64,000 bases of DNA from Verrucomicrobiota bacterium (GTDB lineage: Bacteria > Verrucomicrobiota > Verrucomicrobiia > Opitutales > UBA953): the NCBI GenBank assembly GCA_015061905.1, contig SUVQ01000004.1, positions 62,001 to 126,000 of the forward strand. Direction: 5' to 3'. The notes under the pieces were generated by a model. That model saw only the letters and a program-made list of their open reading frames with translations, did not search any database and had not been told where the DNA came from. Below, piece by piece: positions 43,091 to 52,279 of the stretch (position 1 is its first letter; every line of letters starts with the position of its first letter). The translations under genes were made by a program, and so were the position numbers.

Positions 43091-43345
43091 GTGAGCAAAA
43101 CAAAAAAGAACGAAAAAGAGCTGACGTTTGAGGAAGAGCTTGCCCGACTTGAGGCGATTGTTGAAAGCCTTGAAGGCGGGGAAGTTCCGCTTGCCGAATT
43201 GGTGGAACGCTACGAAGCGGGAATGCGCCATTTGAAAAATTGTCAGCAAAAATTGGCTGACGCCGAACTTCGCATTGAACAGTTGCGTTCCGTTTCCTCC
43301 GAAGGCGAAGCCGAAACGCAACCCTTTGACGAAGGAGAATATTGA
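43091..43345 (+). CDS. xseB: Exodeoxyribonuclease VII small subunit
   Basis: Small subunit of the nuclease that degrades single-stranded DNA with XseA. The 84 residues carry the family pattern LTFEEELARLEAIVESLEGGEVPLAELVERYEAG split across two helices. The start is GTG; no in-frame ATG fits, and TTTAAT 10 nt upstream agrees with the short-leader pattern of other genes here. xseA is not nearby. It ends 18 nt before dxs, an arrangement common in bacteria, so the two are probably co-transcribed. Confidence 0.92.
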   Translation: MSKTKKNEKELTFEEELARLEAIVESLEGGEVPLAELVERYEAGMRHLKNCQQKLADAELRIEQLRSVSSEGEAETQPFDEGEY

Positions 43346-43363
43346 TTTTTTTGAAAAAAAAGA

Positions 43364-45250
43364 ATGCTTGATGACATTCAGTCTCCGGCGGATTTAAAAC
43401 GCGTTCCCGCAGAAAAACTTCCCGAAATCGCACGCGAATTGCGGGAACGCATTATCGCGGTTACGTCGGAGAACGGCGGGCACGTCGCTCCGAATTTGGG
43501 TGTGGTGGAATTATCGGTTGCGTTGCACCGCGTTTTTGATGTGCCGAAAGACAAAATCGTTTTCGATGTTTCCCACCAGTGCTATGCGCACAAAATTCTG
43601 ACCGGTCGCGGCGCGCGCTTCGGCACGCTTCGACAAACGGACGGAATTTCCGGATTTTGCAACCGCAAGGAAAGCGAGGCGGACGCGTTCGGGAGCGGAC
43701 ACGCGGGAACGGCGTTGTCTGCCGCGCTCGGAATTGCCGCCGCCCGGGATCGTCTCGGCGGAGACGAACACGTCGTTGCCGTGGTCGGCGATGCCGCCGT
43801 TACAAACGGTTCCACGCTGGAGGCTTTAAACAATATTGCCGCGCACACGCGCCGGCTTATCGTTATTCTTAACGACAACGAATGGTCGATTGACCGCAAT
43901 GTCGGAGCCGTCGCGGATTGTTTGAACCGCATTATTACAACGAGTTTTTACAACGACGCGACGCGCGGGCTGAAGCGTCTCGTTTCTAAAATTCCGTGGT
44001 GCGGAGAGCATTTGATTCACGCGGGCTCGGCGTGGAAGCAGGAAAAAAAGCAGGTGCTTACGTCGGGAGCGTCTTCGCTTTTTGAGAAATTTAAGCTGCG
44101 TTACGTCGGTCCGATAGACGGACACAATATTTCTCAACTGATTGATTTTCTCGAATTTGCGAAAAAATCCCGGCAACCGATTTTGCTTCACGTGCGCACG
44201 ACCAAAGGCAAAGGCTTGCCGGTGGCAGAGGCGCATCCGGATCGTTTTCACGGCTGCGCTCCGTATAATCCGGAAACGGGAACGCCTACGAAAATCGTTC
44301 CCGGCGCGCCGGCTCCGTGGCAGGACGCGTTCGGAAAAACCTTGGTGCGCTTCGCTCGCAATGACGAAAAAATCGTCGGAATCACGGCGGCGATGTCTGC
44401 GGGAACGGGACTTTGTTTCCTGAAAAAAGAATTTCCGGAGCGTTATTTTGATGTGGGTATCGCGGAAGGGCATGCCGTTATTTTTGCGGCAGGCTTGGCG
44501 GCGCGCGGGCTGAAACCCTGCGTGGCGATTTATTCGTCGTTTATACAGCGCGCGGTGGACATGGTGATGCACGATGTTTGCCTGCAAAATTTGGACGTGC
44601 TTTTCTGCCTCGACCGCGCGGGGCTTTCTCCGCAGGACGGTGCGACGCATCACGGCGTTTTCGATATCGCGATGTTGCGTTGTTTGCCGAACCTGACCGT
44701 AATGCAGCCGAAAGATGAAGACGAGCTTGCGGACATGATGCACACGGCTTTTGTGCGCGGCGGACCGCATGTTATTCGCTATCCGCGAGGCTCGGCGCCG
44801 GGCGCGAAAGAGAAGGACGTTCCCGCGCTTCTCGAAATCGGAAAAGCGGAAGTGCTTGCCGAAGGCGACGGGGAAGTTTGCATTTGGTCGCTCGGCTCGA
44901 TGTTGCCGGTCGCGGAAGCCTTGTGCAAACAACTTGAGGCGGAAACGGGAACGCGTGCGACCTTGGTGAATGCGCGTTTCGTGAAACCGCTTGATGAAGC
45001 CCTGCTTGCCGGGCAGGCGAAGCGCGCAAAGCTTTTTGTAACGCTTGAGGATCATGCGCTTGCGGGCGGTTTCGGAAGTGCGGTTTTGGAAGCGCTTGCG
45101 GCAAAAAAATTGTGCGTTCCCGTGGAGCGTTTCGGCTGGGAAGATCGCTTTGTGCCGCACGGAACGAGTGTCGGCGATTTGCGTTCCCGCTTTGGCTTGG
45201 ATGCCGAATCGGTGATAAAAAAAGTGCGCGAGCGGCTTACGGCTTTGTAA
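43364..45250 (+). CDS. dxs: 1-deoxy-D-xylulose-5-phosphate synthase
   Basis: Thiamine-diphosphate enzyme condensing pyruvate and glyceraldehyde 3-phosphate, first step of the MEP isoprenoid pathway. At 628 residues it has normal length. Markers are GGHVAPNLGVVELSVALHR, DVSHQCYAHKILTGR, the ThDP site VGDAAVTNGSTLEALNN and NDNEWSIDRNVGA, the transketolase-like middle domain DVGIAEGHAVIFAAGLA, and DRAGLSPQDGATHHG. Some positions differ from the E. coli type (SHQCYA for GHQAYP; GDAAVTNG for GDGALTGG), as in other divergent members. It follows xseB. Confidence 0.92.
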   Translation: MLDDIQSPADLKRVPAEKLPEIARELRERIIAVTSENGGHVAPNLGVVELSVALHRVFDVPKDKIVFDVSHQCYAHKILTGRGARFGTLRQTDGISGFCNRKESEADAFGSGHAGTALSAALGIAAARDRLGGDEHVVAVVGDAAVTNGSTLEALNNIAAHTRRLIVILNDNEWSIDRNVGAVADCLNRIITTSFYNDATRGLKRLVSKIPWCGEHLIHAGSAWKQEKKQVLTSGASSLFEKFKLRYVGPIDGHNISQLIDFLEFAKKSRQPILLHVRTTKGKGLPVAEAHPDRFHGCAPYNPETGTPTKIVPGAPAPWQDAFGKTLVRFARNDEKIVGITAAMSAGTGLCFLKKEFPERYFDVGIAEGHAVIFAAGLAARGLKPCVAIYSSFIQRAVDMVMHDVCLQNLDVLFCLDRAGLSPQDGATHHGVFDIAMLRCLPNLTVMQPKDEDELADMMHTAFVRGGPHVIRYPRGSAPGAKEKDVPALLEIGKAEVLAEGDGEVCIWSLGSMLPVAEALCKQLEAETGTRATLVNARFVKPLDEALLAGQAKRAKLFVTLEDHALAGGFGSAVLEALAAKKLCVPVERFGWEDRFVPHGTSVGDLRSRFGLDAESVIKKVRERLTAL

Positions 45251-45268
45251 TTTTTCCTTCGGAGAAAA

Positions 45269-46333
45269 ATGATGGCAGGACAAAAAAGACTTCGTTTCAC
45301 GCTTTGTTTCCTGCTTTTGTCCGTAGCGGCACTTTGTTTCGGCGGAATGATTTTCCGCGGCGCGGACGGCGGCTCGCAAACGGGCGGGAACCGCGCGGAT
45401 TCTCTTCCCGCTCCGCTTTTTGATTTCCCGCAACGCTTGCGAGTCGGGACATATAATTTGCATAATTTTCGAGACGAAAACCGATTTTCCGAAAAAGGAA
45501 AATTTCGCTACAAGCATCCGAAAACACAGAAGGAGAAAGCCGCGCTTTATAGCACGATTCTCGACGTGCGCCCGGATGTGCTCGCTGTGCAGGAAATCGG
45601 CGGGAACGCGTGGATGGAGGAACTTGCGGAGGCGTTGGCGCGGCGCGGTCTTGCGTTCCCGTATCGCGTGTGCTTGGAGGGCGGAGATGCTTACAACCGC
45701 TTGGCGATTTTGTCGCGCGTGCCGTTTTCAAAAACCGTAGAAATTTCCGCGCCGGAAAAACTTTCCCGGGGGTTGCTCGGTGTTGTGATTCCGGTTGCCG
45801 GCGGACATTTGCTCCACGTTTACAATGTGCATTTGAAAAGCAAGGTTTCTTCGGATCCCGATGATCCGGAGTGCAACGAGCGGCGTTCCCGCGAGGCGCG
45901 TTATGTGCGGAGGCTGATTGAGTTGGCTGTGGCAGACGAAAAGCGCGCCGCGAAAATTCCCGCTTCCGTGCGCGCACCGGAGCTCGGTCCCAAAAAAACG
46001 CCGGAGTTGTTTTTGTTGCTGGGTGATTTTAATGACGTTCCCGGGGCAAGCTCTCTTTCCGCGCTGGAGGCGGAATCTTTTGCGCAAGCACTTCCCGCGA
46101 AAAATGCGGCGGGCGGAGTGTTGACTTATTTTAATCCGCATCGCGGATATTTTTTTACTTTCGACCGGATTTTTGCTTCGCCGTCGCTCTTCAAAAAATT
46201 TTACGTTCCCGCTTCGGCGAAAATAGCGGAAGATTCCCGCTCACAAATAGCGAGCGATCATCGGCTTGTTTATGCGGATTTTGATTTCTCGGAAAAAACT
46301 CCGAAAAAGAAAAAATCTTCCGCCGGAAAATAG
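45269..46333 (+). CDS. Endonuclease/exonuclease/phosphatase-family protein, membrane-anchored or secreted
   Basis: A 354-residue protein with an N-terminal hydrophobic segment (about 8-29), so it is probably membrane-anchored or exported. The catalytic fold begins at LRVGTYNLHNF; metal-binding Glu is in VLAVQEIGG, then YNVHLKS, LLLGDFND and the general-base His in SQIASDHRLVYADF. These are the EEP motifs. Members cut nucleic acids or phosphodiester lipids, so the substrate cannot be fixed. It starts 18 nt after dxs and may be co-transcribed. The C-terminus is Lys-rich. Confidence 0.85.
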   Translation: MMAGQKRLRFTLCFLLLSVAALCFGGMIFRGADGGSQTGGNRADSLPAPLFDFPQRLRVGTYNLHNFRDENRFSEKGKFRYKHPKTQKEKAALYSTILDVRPDVLAVQEIGGNAWMEELAEALARRGLAFPYRVCLEGGDAYNRLAILSRVPFSKTVEISAPEKLSRGLLGVVIPVAGGHLLHVYNVHLKSKVSSDPDDPECNERRSREARYVRRLIELAVADEKRAAKIPASVRAPELGPKKTPELFLLLGDFNDVPGASSLSALEAESFAQALPAKNAAGGVLTYFNPHRGYFFTFDRIFASPSLFKKFYVPASAKIAEDSRSQIASDHRLVYADFDFSEKTPKKKKSSAGK

Positions 46334-46405
46334 GCGAAAAAAAAATAATTTTTTTGCTTGCGTCGTTTTAGGAAATTCGCTTTTATTGTTCCTACATTTT
46401 TGAAC

Positions 46406-46480
46406 GCGCCCGTGGTGAAATGGATATCACTAGTGACTACGGATCACTCGTTCGGGGTTCGAATCCTCGCGGGCGCGCCA
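46406..46480 (+). tRNA. tRNA-Arg (anticodon ACG)
   Basis: Acceptor GCGCCCG/CGGGCGC, D stem GTGA/TCAC, anticodon stem AGTGA/TCACT with loop CTACGGA (anticodon ACG, wobble A normally edited to inosine), T loop TTCGAAT, discriminator G and encoded CCA. Confidence 0.93.
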
Positions 46481-46484
46481 TTCA

Positions 46485-46529
46485 AAAAAGCCCGCGAAGC
46501 CGCTTAAATAAAAGCTTCGCGGGCTTTTT
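46485..46529 (+). terminator. Terminator of tRNA-Arg
   Basis: AAAAAGCCCGCGAAGC (46485-46500) pairs with GCTTCGCGGGCTTTTT (46514-46529), a 16-bp perfect stem ending in T. Confidence 0.9.
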
Positions 46530-46648
46530 GCTGTTTTTTCTTCGGAAGACGCGCGGCGGGAACGGAGAGGGCGTTTGCGCTTTCGTTCGGATTTAAATGT
46601 GCAGTTCTCGCTTGAAATGCGCCGAGAACGATTTAGTTTTATTGGCAT

Positions 46649-47029
46649 ATGATTATGGAAAAAGCACAAATCTCGAAGTTGACCCCTCTTACGCAATACG
46701 AGCGCGGCTCGATTAAACTTTTTGCAAAGTATCCGGCGAACAATAATTTTGTTTGTAGCTACGAAGTTTTTGTCGAAAGCGATATTTTCAAACCGGACAA
46801 CGGGCGGACGGCGTTTCTCAATTTTGTCGACGGGCAAACGCTCGAAAAATCCTATTTTGATTACGGTCGTTTTTGCTTCTTTTTGCCGAAGGCTCTTCAG
46901 CCGATTTTTGATGAAATGCTGACGAAAAACGTGGTGGCGCTTTCCGTTCGCTTTTGCGTTGACGGCGGTCGCCCGACGCGCGACCAAACGGAGGCGATGT
47001 TTGACATTATTTTTAAAGACAAGCTTTAA
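46649..47029 (+). CDS. Hypothetical protein, 126 residues
   Basis: No family is recognised. The protein has no signal peptide or membrane helix. It is a compact mixed alpha/beta sequence with several aromatic pairs (SYFDYGRFCFFLPK, FVCSYEVFVESDIF) and ends MFDIIFKDKL. The frame is supported by codon use like its neighbours, a TAGTTT box 9 nt before the ATG and a terminator 21 nt after the stop. Two alternative Met codons lie within the first three residues. It stands alone between tRNA-Arg and the export operon. Confidence 0.65.
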   Translation: MIMEKAQISKLTPLTQYERGSIKLFAKYPANNNFVCSYEVFVESDIFKPDNGRTAFLNFVDGQTLEKSYFDYGRFCFFLPKALQPIFDEMLTKNVVALSVRFCVDGGRPTRDQTEAMFDIIFKDKL

Positions 47030-47049
47030 GCCGTTTTTTCTTTTTTCGT

Positions 47050-47098
47050 AAAAAACGTTCCCGTCTGCGTAATTTCCGCTTCGGGAACGTTTTTTTTT
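47050..47098 (+). terminator. Terminator after the hypothetical gene
   Basis: AAAAAACGTTCCCG (47050-47063) pairs with CGGGAACGTTTTTT (47082-47095) and a T run follows. Both arms contain the window-wide word. Confidence 0.88.
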
Positions 47099-47187
47099 GA
47101 ATGTGCAAATCGCGGTTTTTTTGAAACAATTTCGGGGCAGATGCGTTCATCCTTGCATTAAGAGTTTTCCTCGAAAATCGCGTTGTA

Positions 47188-48831
47188 ATGAAAAAAATAT
47201 TTTTAGCGTTCCCGCTTTGTCTGATTTCGACGATTTTGAGCGCGGCTCCCGTTGCTCTCGTGTCGGAGCCGTCCGCAAATGCGGGTTCTAAAGACGTTCC
47301 CGCGAGCCGTGCGCGGCGTGCCTTTGAGCTTCCGGAAATTACGGCTGAAGATGTGGCGAAAGTGGTGCGCCCGGGAACGTTGTTGGCGTTGGAAGAGGCA
47401 ATTCCTCAGGCTTTGCGCAAAAACCTCGGGCTCGCGGTCGGGCGCGTTGAAAAATCGATTGTTGAAGAAACGCCGGAAATCGCGGAAGCGGAGTTTGACC
47501 CGAAGTTTTCGTTTTCGTCCGTTTACGACACGTCGGGTTCTGTGCCGTATTGGAAAAATAATGACACGCGCACGAGTGTGCAGGGCTGGAATAATTCTGC
47601 CGAGCTTTCCAAGAAATTTTCGTTCGGAACGGAGGCAAAAGTTTACGGTAATTTTAATCGCGGTTACAATCTCAACACGGGGCCGTATTCGGCGGATTCT
47701 TCGGTCGCGGCGGGTGTTTCGCTCAAGCAACCGCTCATGAAAGGTTTCGGCGAAACTGTCAATTTGGCGCCGCTGGTTATTGCGAGGCAAAATGTTTTAA
47801 AAAGCGGGCTTTCACTACGCAAGGCGACATTGGATTTGATTTATGATACGGAAGTGGCGTATTGGAATCTTTCGGCGAGCTACGCGCTTGTTTCCGCACG
47901 TTTGAGCAGTTTGCGCCACGCGGAAAGCGTGCTTGAGCAGGTGCAGAAAAAGCGTCGGCTGAAATCCGGTCGTTCGGCAACGCTCGAAGATGTGTTGCAG
48001 GCGGAAGCGGAAGTGGCGTCGCGGCGGGTAAATTTGGTGCGCGCGCGCCAGTCCGTGGAAAATTGCGACGACGCGATACGCAAGCTTCTCGGTGAAAAAG
48101 GCGATAAAGATGAAGCTCTCGTTTATCGCGTAGCGGAGCTTGAGGAAACTCCGGAAAACCGCGAAACGCGTTCGTTCGGCGAATGGATTTCTGCCGTTCG
48201 CGTGTTCGATATTGATTTGCAAATTAAAGAAATTGACCGCGAGCAGGCGGCGTTGAATCGCGTGGTGGCGGAAGACGCGGACCTTCCGAGCTTGGATTTG
48301 GTGCTCGGCGCGGAGGTCGGCGGGCGGGAAAGCGCGCCTTGGGACGCCGTGCGCGGCGCGTATGCGGAAAATCGGCGCGGCTACGATTTGTCGGCGGGAA
48401 TTCAATTTTCGGTTCCTATCGGTTTTCGCGCGAGCGAGGCGCAACTCCGGCAGGCGATGAAGCGGCAGCAAAATGTCGAAATTGAAGCGGCTCAGACTTT
48501 GCAAAATGCGATGTTTGAAGCCCGCTCGGCGTGGCGTTCCCTCGAAGCGGCGCGGGAACGCCTTGCTGCGGCGAGAATCGCGCTCAACATGCAAAACGAG
48601 TCTTTTAAAGGTCAGCGCGCGCGTTATTCGCTCGGCGAGGCAACGCTGACGGATGTGCTTTCCGCCCAGGATTCGTTGGATGCGGCGCGTCTTGAAGAAA
48701 TTCAGGCTCAGCTTGATGTCGCCGTTGCTCGGGCGAAAACGGCGCGCCTTGACGGGCGCATTCTTTCCGAAAACGGTTTTACCTGGGAGGAAATCGATTA
48801 CGGGAACGAGTCGGAACAGGGCGCATTTTAA
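47188..48831 (+). CDS. TolC-family outer-membrane efflux protein
   Basis: A 547-residue outer-membrane channel protein with signal peptide 1-19 (LCLISTILSA). Two OEP repeats of long amphipathic helices are seen: ALEEAIPQALRKNLGL near 65-80 begins the first, and IDLQ/EAAQTLQNAMFEARSAWRSLEAARERLAAA marks the second. Conserved-type features include SLKQPLMKGFGETVNLAPL and SLGEATLTDVLSAQDSLDAARL. It leads an operon with MacA- and MacB-like genes and would supply the outer-membrane duct of that tripartite exporter. GAAAAT lies 9 nt before the ATG. Confidence 0.9.
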   Translation: MKKIFLAFPLCLISTILSAAPVALVSEPSANAGSKDVPASRARRAFELPEITAEDVAKVVRPGTLLALEEAIPQALRKNLGLAVGRVEKSIVEETPEIAEAEFDPKFSFSSVYDTSGSVPYWKNNDTRTSVQGWNNSAELSKKFSFGTEAKVYGNFNRGYNLNTGPYSADSSVAAGVSLKQPLMKGFGETVNLAPLVIARQNVLKSGLSLRKATLDLIYDTEVAYWNLSASYALVSARLSSLRHAESVLEQVQKKRRLKSGRSATLEDVLQAEAEVASRRVNLVRARQSVENCDDAIRKLLGEKGDKDEALVYRVAELEETPENRETRSFGEWISAVRVFDIDLQIKEIDREQAALNRVVAEDADLPSLDLVLGAEVGGRESAPWDAVRGAYAENRRGYDLSAGIQFSVPIGFRASEAQLRQAMKRQQNVEIEAAQTLQNAMFEARSAWRSLEAARERLAAARIALNMQNESFKGQRARYSLGEATLTDVLSAQDSLDAARLEEIQAQLDVAVARAKTARLDGRILSENGFTWEEIDYGNESEQGAF

Positions 48832-48886
48832 TGCTTTTCAGCGAACTTTAATTTCTATTGTTGAACCGATTTTTTTTACAAAAACA

Positions 48887-50071
48887 ATGAAACTTCAGAA
48901 AAAATTTATTTCCGTTGCGGCGTTGTCGTTGCTCGCCGCGTTCCCGTTTGCCGGAACCGGTTGCGAAAAAGTTTTAAACGGCGGGAACGCAACGGCGAAC
49001 TTGCCGGCTGTCCCGACGGTTAAGGCTACGCCGAGAACGATTGAGGAAAACATTATCGTTTCCGGATTTGTGGAACCGGAAACGGCGACCGAAATTAAAT
49101 CCGAAATCAACGGAAAAATCATCCGCATCAACGTTGAAAACGGAGACAACGTAAAGCAAAACGACTTGCTTCTCGAAATTGATGCCAGCACTTACCAAAC
49201 GGAAGTTGATGCGGCGGAGCGCACGGAACGCCAACGCGAACTCGATGTCGAAAAATCCCGGCGCGATATGCTTCGCATCAAGGAACTTTACGAAAATGAT
49301 TTTGCCACGGAGCAGGATTATCTCGATGCCGTAACGCATTTTGAAACGGCGCAACTCCAACTCGAAGTCGTGCGCTCCTCGCTCGCAAAAGCCCGGGAAG
49401 AACTTTCCAAAACGCAAATTCGCGCGCCGCACGACGGCATGGTTTCCAATCTCGACGTTTTCGTCGGGAACGTCATTTCCGGTGCCGGTTCGTTTTCTAA
49501 CGGAACGACGCTGATGAAAATTAACGACATGAAAAACCTGCGCGTTGAGGCGGATTTAAACGAAATCGAAGTAAACAAAATCGGGCTCAATTCCGATGCC
49601 GAGCTTTCGTTTGACTCGCTTCCGGGAACGTCATTTGTGGGCAAGGTAGATTATCTTTCGCCCTTCGGCGTTCAGGATTCCGCGACTTCCACGCTTTATA
49701 AATTTCCGGTGCGCGTAAAATTCCAATCCGGAAAACGGCTGATTCGTCCGGGTATCAGCTCGAATATTTCGATTTTGGTTTCGCGTGCGGAAAATGCGGT
49801 GAGCGTTCCCGCCAGTGCCGTATTTTTGGAAGACGATAGGCGCTTTGTTTTTGTCAAACTCGGCGAGCATCGCTTTGAACGCCGCTACGTCGAAATCGGT
49901 GTCGGAAATCTGAATTTTATCGAGATAAAAAACGGTGTCGCTGAGGGTGACGAAATCGCAATAACGCGTCCTTCGCAAAGCGAAATCGTGGGCGGCAATT
50001 CCGACGTTCCCGCGAAGAAACGCGAGCGTTCCGACCGACGCGGCGGGAACGACGCTCCGCCGCCGATGTAG
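48887..50071 (+). CDS. MacA-like periplasmic adaptor lipoprotein
   Basis: A 394-residue membrane-fusion protein. The start at 48887 gives a lipoprotein signal (MKLQKKFISVAALSLLAAF, Cys in FAGTGC). The lipoyl/barrel-sandwich halves are SGFVEPETATEIKSEINGK and TQIRAPHDGMVSN, with a coiled coil between (about 105-180) and beta-barrel and membrane-proximal domains after. The C-terminus is basic and Pro-rich. It bridges the TolC-like channel and the MacB-like ABC transporter. The gene is 55 nt after tolC. Confidence 0.9.
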   Translation: MKLQKKFISVAALSLLAAFPFAGTGCEKVLNGGNATANLPAVPTVKATPRTIEENIIVSGFVEPETATEIKSEINGKIIRINVENGDNVKQNDLLLEIDASTYQTEVDAAERTERQRELDVEKSRRDMLRIKELYENDFATEQDYLDAVTHFETAQLQLEVVRSSLAKAREELSKTQIRAPHDGMVSNLDVFVGNVISGAGSFSNGTTLMKINDMKNLRVEADLNEIEVNKIGLNSDAELSFDSLPGTSFVGKVDYLSPFGVQDSATSTLYKFPVRVKFQSGKRLIRPGISSNISILVSRAENAVSVPASAVFLEDDRRFVFVKLGEHRFERRYVEIGVGNLNFIEIKNGVAEGDEIAITRPSQSEIVGGNSDVPAKKRERSDRRGGNDAPPPM

Positions 50072-50078
50072 TTTTTCT

Positions 50079-50167
50079 TAATGAATGGTGAATCGTTAAT
50101 AACGCAGAGCGAACAAAAATTTTGAACAACGGATTATTCGCTATTCGTCATTCATTATTCACTCCTC
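50079..50167. repeat. Heptanucleotide repeats between the adaptor and ABC ATPase genes
   Basis: 50079-50104 reads, in reverse complement, CGTTATT, AACGATT, CACCATT, CATTA. 50133-50167 reads ATTATTC, GCTATTC, GTCATTC, ATTATTC, ACTCCTC. Both have period 7 and lie inside an operon spacer of about 118 bp. Confidence 0.7.
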
Positions 50168-50189
50168 TTTATCCAAAATTCGGATTGCA

Positions 50190-50903
50190 ATGAAAGATAA
50201 CGACAGCGTTCCCGTGGTGGAGCTTCGCGACGCCCGCAAAATTTATCGCATGGGCGACGAAGACGTTCATGCGCTCGACGGCGTAAATCTCCAAATTCGT
50301 GCGGGCGAATTTATCGCAATTCTCGGTCCTTCCGGTTCGGGAAAATCCACGATGATGCACATGCTCGGCTTTATGGATACGCTCACGAGCGGAAAGCTGA
50401 TTTTTGAGGGCGACGATGTTTCAAATGTCGGTGCCGGTCGCCGCGCGTGGTATCGCGCCAACCGCATCGGATTTATTTTTCAGGCATTTAATTTGTTGCC
50501 GAGGCTGACCGTTTTGGAAAACGTGATGCTCCCGCTCGTGTATTCGCGCGTGCCGCGAAAAGAGGCGGAAGAGCGGGCGCATCTCGCGCTTTCGCGCGTG
50601 GCGATGGAACACCGCGTAAAGCACCGCCCGTCGGAACTTTCCGGCGGCGAACGTCAGCGCGTGGCAACGGCGCGCGCCATCGTGAACAATCCGGGAATCG
50701 TCTTGGCGGACGAGCCGACGGGAAACCTCGACAGCAAAAATGTGCGCCGATCGCTGGATTTGCTTTGTTCCCTACGCGACGACGGCTTGCCGGTCGTTAT
50801 GGTAACGCACGATCTCGGCGTGGCAAAATACGCAGGACGCGTCGTCGAAATGCGCGACGGGCAAATCGTGCGCGATTATTTGCAGGAAAATGTTGCACAT
50901 TAA
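50190..50903 (+). CDS. MacB/LolD-type ABC transporter ATP-binding protein
   Basis: A 237-residue ATPase. Walker A GPSGSGKS, Q-loop FIFQAFNLLPRLT, signature LSGGERQRVATARAI, Walker B VLADEPTGNLD and H-loop MVTHD are all present. The sequence belongs to the MacB/LolD/FtsE group. MacB in E. coli is one fused protein; here ATPase and permease are separate adjacent genes. CAAAAT lies 10 nt before the ATG, so internal transcription of the ATPase-permease pair is possible. Confidence 0.93.
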   Translation: MKDNDSVPVVELRDARKIYRMGDEDVHALDGVNLQIRAGEFIAILGPSGSGKSTMMHMLGFMDTLTSGKLIFEGDDVSNVGAGRRAWYRANRIGFIFQAFNLLPRLTVLENVMLPLVYSRVPRKEAEERAHLALSRVAMEHRVKHRPSELSGGERQRVATARAIVNNPGIVLADEPTGNLDSKNVRRSLDLLCSLRDDGLPVVMVTHDLGVAKYAGRVVEMRDGQIVRDYLQENVAH

Positions 50904-50943
50904 TTTCACGCGGGAACGCGACACTTTTTTTGTTTTTTAAAAA

Positions 50944-52221
50944 ATGAATTTTTACGGAACACTTTGCGGAGCATTCGTGAACGGGATTCGGGAAATCCTC
51001 GCGCACAAAATGCGTTCGTTGCTTTCGATGTCGGGCATTATTCTCGGCGTTGCCGCGTTAGTCGCGATGGTTTCGATTGTCCAGGGCATGGTCGGGCAAT
51101 TCAAAGGTTTTATCGAAATGCAGGGCGGGATCGAAAAAATCACGATTTCGACGGAGTCTCTCCCGAAAGAACAGGAACACTTGCAGGATTCCGCTCCCGG
51201 GCTGACGATGAAGGACGTAGAAGCAATCCGCAAACTCGTGCCGAGCGTTTCGCACATCTCGCCGGAAGTAAGCGTCCGCTCCACGTCGGTTTCCCGCAAC
51301 GGGCGTGAATTTAACACGCGCGTAACGGGAACGATGTCCGATTGGCTCGTGATTAACAAGCGAAGCGTCCAAAAAGGGCGCTTTCTCAGCGATGTCGACG
51401 AAATTACGCGTGCCAAGGTTTGCGTTCTCGGCTCGCTCGTTGCGGACGAAATTTTTGAACCGAATGAAAATCCCATCGGGCAGGCGGTCAAAGTCGGCGG
51501 CGAATGGTTTACGGTCGTCGGCGTGCTCAACGAATATCAGATTGGCGGCGGCCCCGGCGGCAGAGACAAAAAACGCGGTCCCGGGCGTTGGATGAACGGC
51601 GGTTGCTACATTCCGATTCACACGGCGATGACGAATTATACGTCCAACGACAAACTTTCCGCGCTTTACGTCCGCATCAGCAGCTCGGAACAGCTTTACG
51701 ACACGATTCCGCAGCTCGACCGCGTTATGTTGCAGGCGCACGGCGGTTTTCAGGATTATTCCATTTCGACGAACGAGGAAATGCTTGCCGAATTTAAAAA
51801 AACGGAAAGCTCGTTTATGATTTCGCTCGGCGGCGTTGCGTTTATTTCGCTCTTTATCGGTGGGATCGGGATTATGAACGTGATGCTCGCCGCCATTAAC
51901 GAACGCATTCGCGAAATCGGCGTGCGCAAAGCCGTCGGCGCGCGCGGGAGCGATATTTTTCTGCAGTTTTTGGTGGAAACGGCACTCGTCAGTTCCATCG
52001 GCGGTTTAATCGGACTCGGATTTTCGCTCGGCATTACGAGCGTCGTGTCCCACGTGATGGCGGGATCGCGCATGGGCGGCGGGATCGCAACCATGACGGT
52101 TTCGCCGACCGTGATGCTTGCCGGCTTCGCTTTTTCCGTGGGAATCGGCGTGCTTTCCGGCGTCTATCCCGCTTTGCGCGCTTCCCGCCTCGATCCCATC
52201 GAAGCGCTCCGCTACGAATAA
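50944..52221 (+). CDS. MacB-type ABC transporter permease
   Basis: A 425-residue FtsX/MacB permease. One N-terminal helix (MRSLLSMSGIILGVAALVAMVSI), a periplasmic MacB core domain (about 50-285), and three C-terminal helices starting at FISLFIGGIGIMNVMLA. The coupling segment is RIREIGVRKAVGARGSDI and the end VYPALRASRLDPIEALRYE is typical of MacB permeases. With the ATPase, adaptor and TolC-like protein it forms a tripartite exporter; the cargo (peptide, siderophore, antibiotic or lipid) cannot be inferred. Confidence 0.93.
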   Translation: MNFYGTLCGAFVNGIREILAHKMRSLLSMSGIILGVAALVAMVSIVQGMVGQFKGFIEMQGGIEKITISTESLPKEQEHLQDSAPGLTMKDVEAIRKLVPSVSHISPEVSVRSTSVSRNGREFNTRVTGTMSDWLVINKRSVQKGRFLSDVDEITRAKVCVLGSLVADEIFEPNENPIGQAVKVGGEWFTVVGVLNEYQIGGGPGGRDKKRGPGRWMNGGCYIPIHTAMTNYTSNDKLSALYVRISSSEQLYDTIPQLDRVMLQAHGGFQDYSISTNEEMLAEFKKTESSFMISLGGVAFISLFIGGIGIMNVMLAAINERIREIGVRKAVGARGSDIFLQFLVETALVSSIGGLIGLGFSLGITSVVSHVMAGSRMGGGIATMTVSPTVMLAGFAFSVGIGVLSGVYPALRASRLDPIEALRYE

Positions 52222-52279
52222 AAATCGGCGAACACGGGAACGCATTCGCCGAAACCGGAAGGCGCAACGGCGTTCCCGT

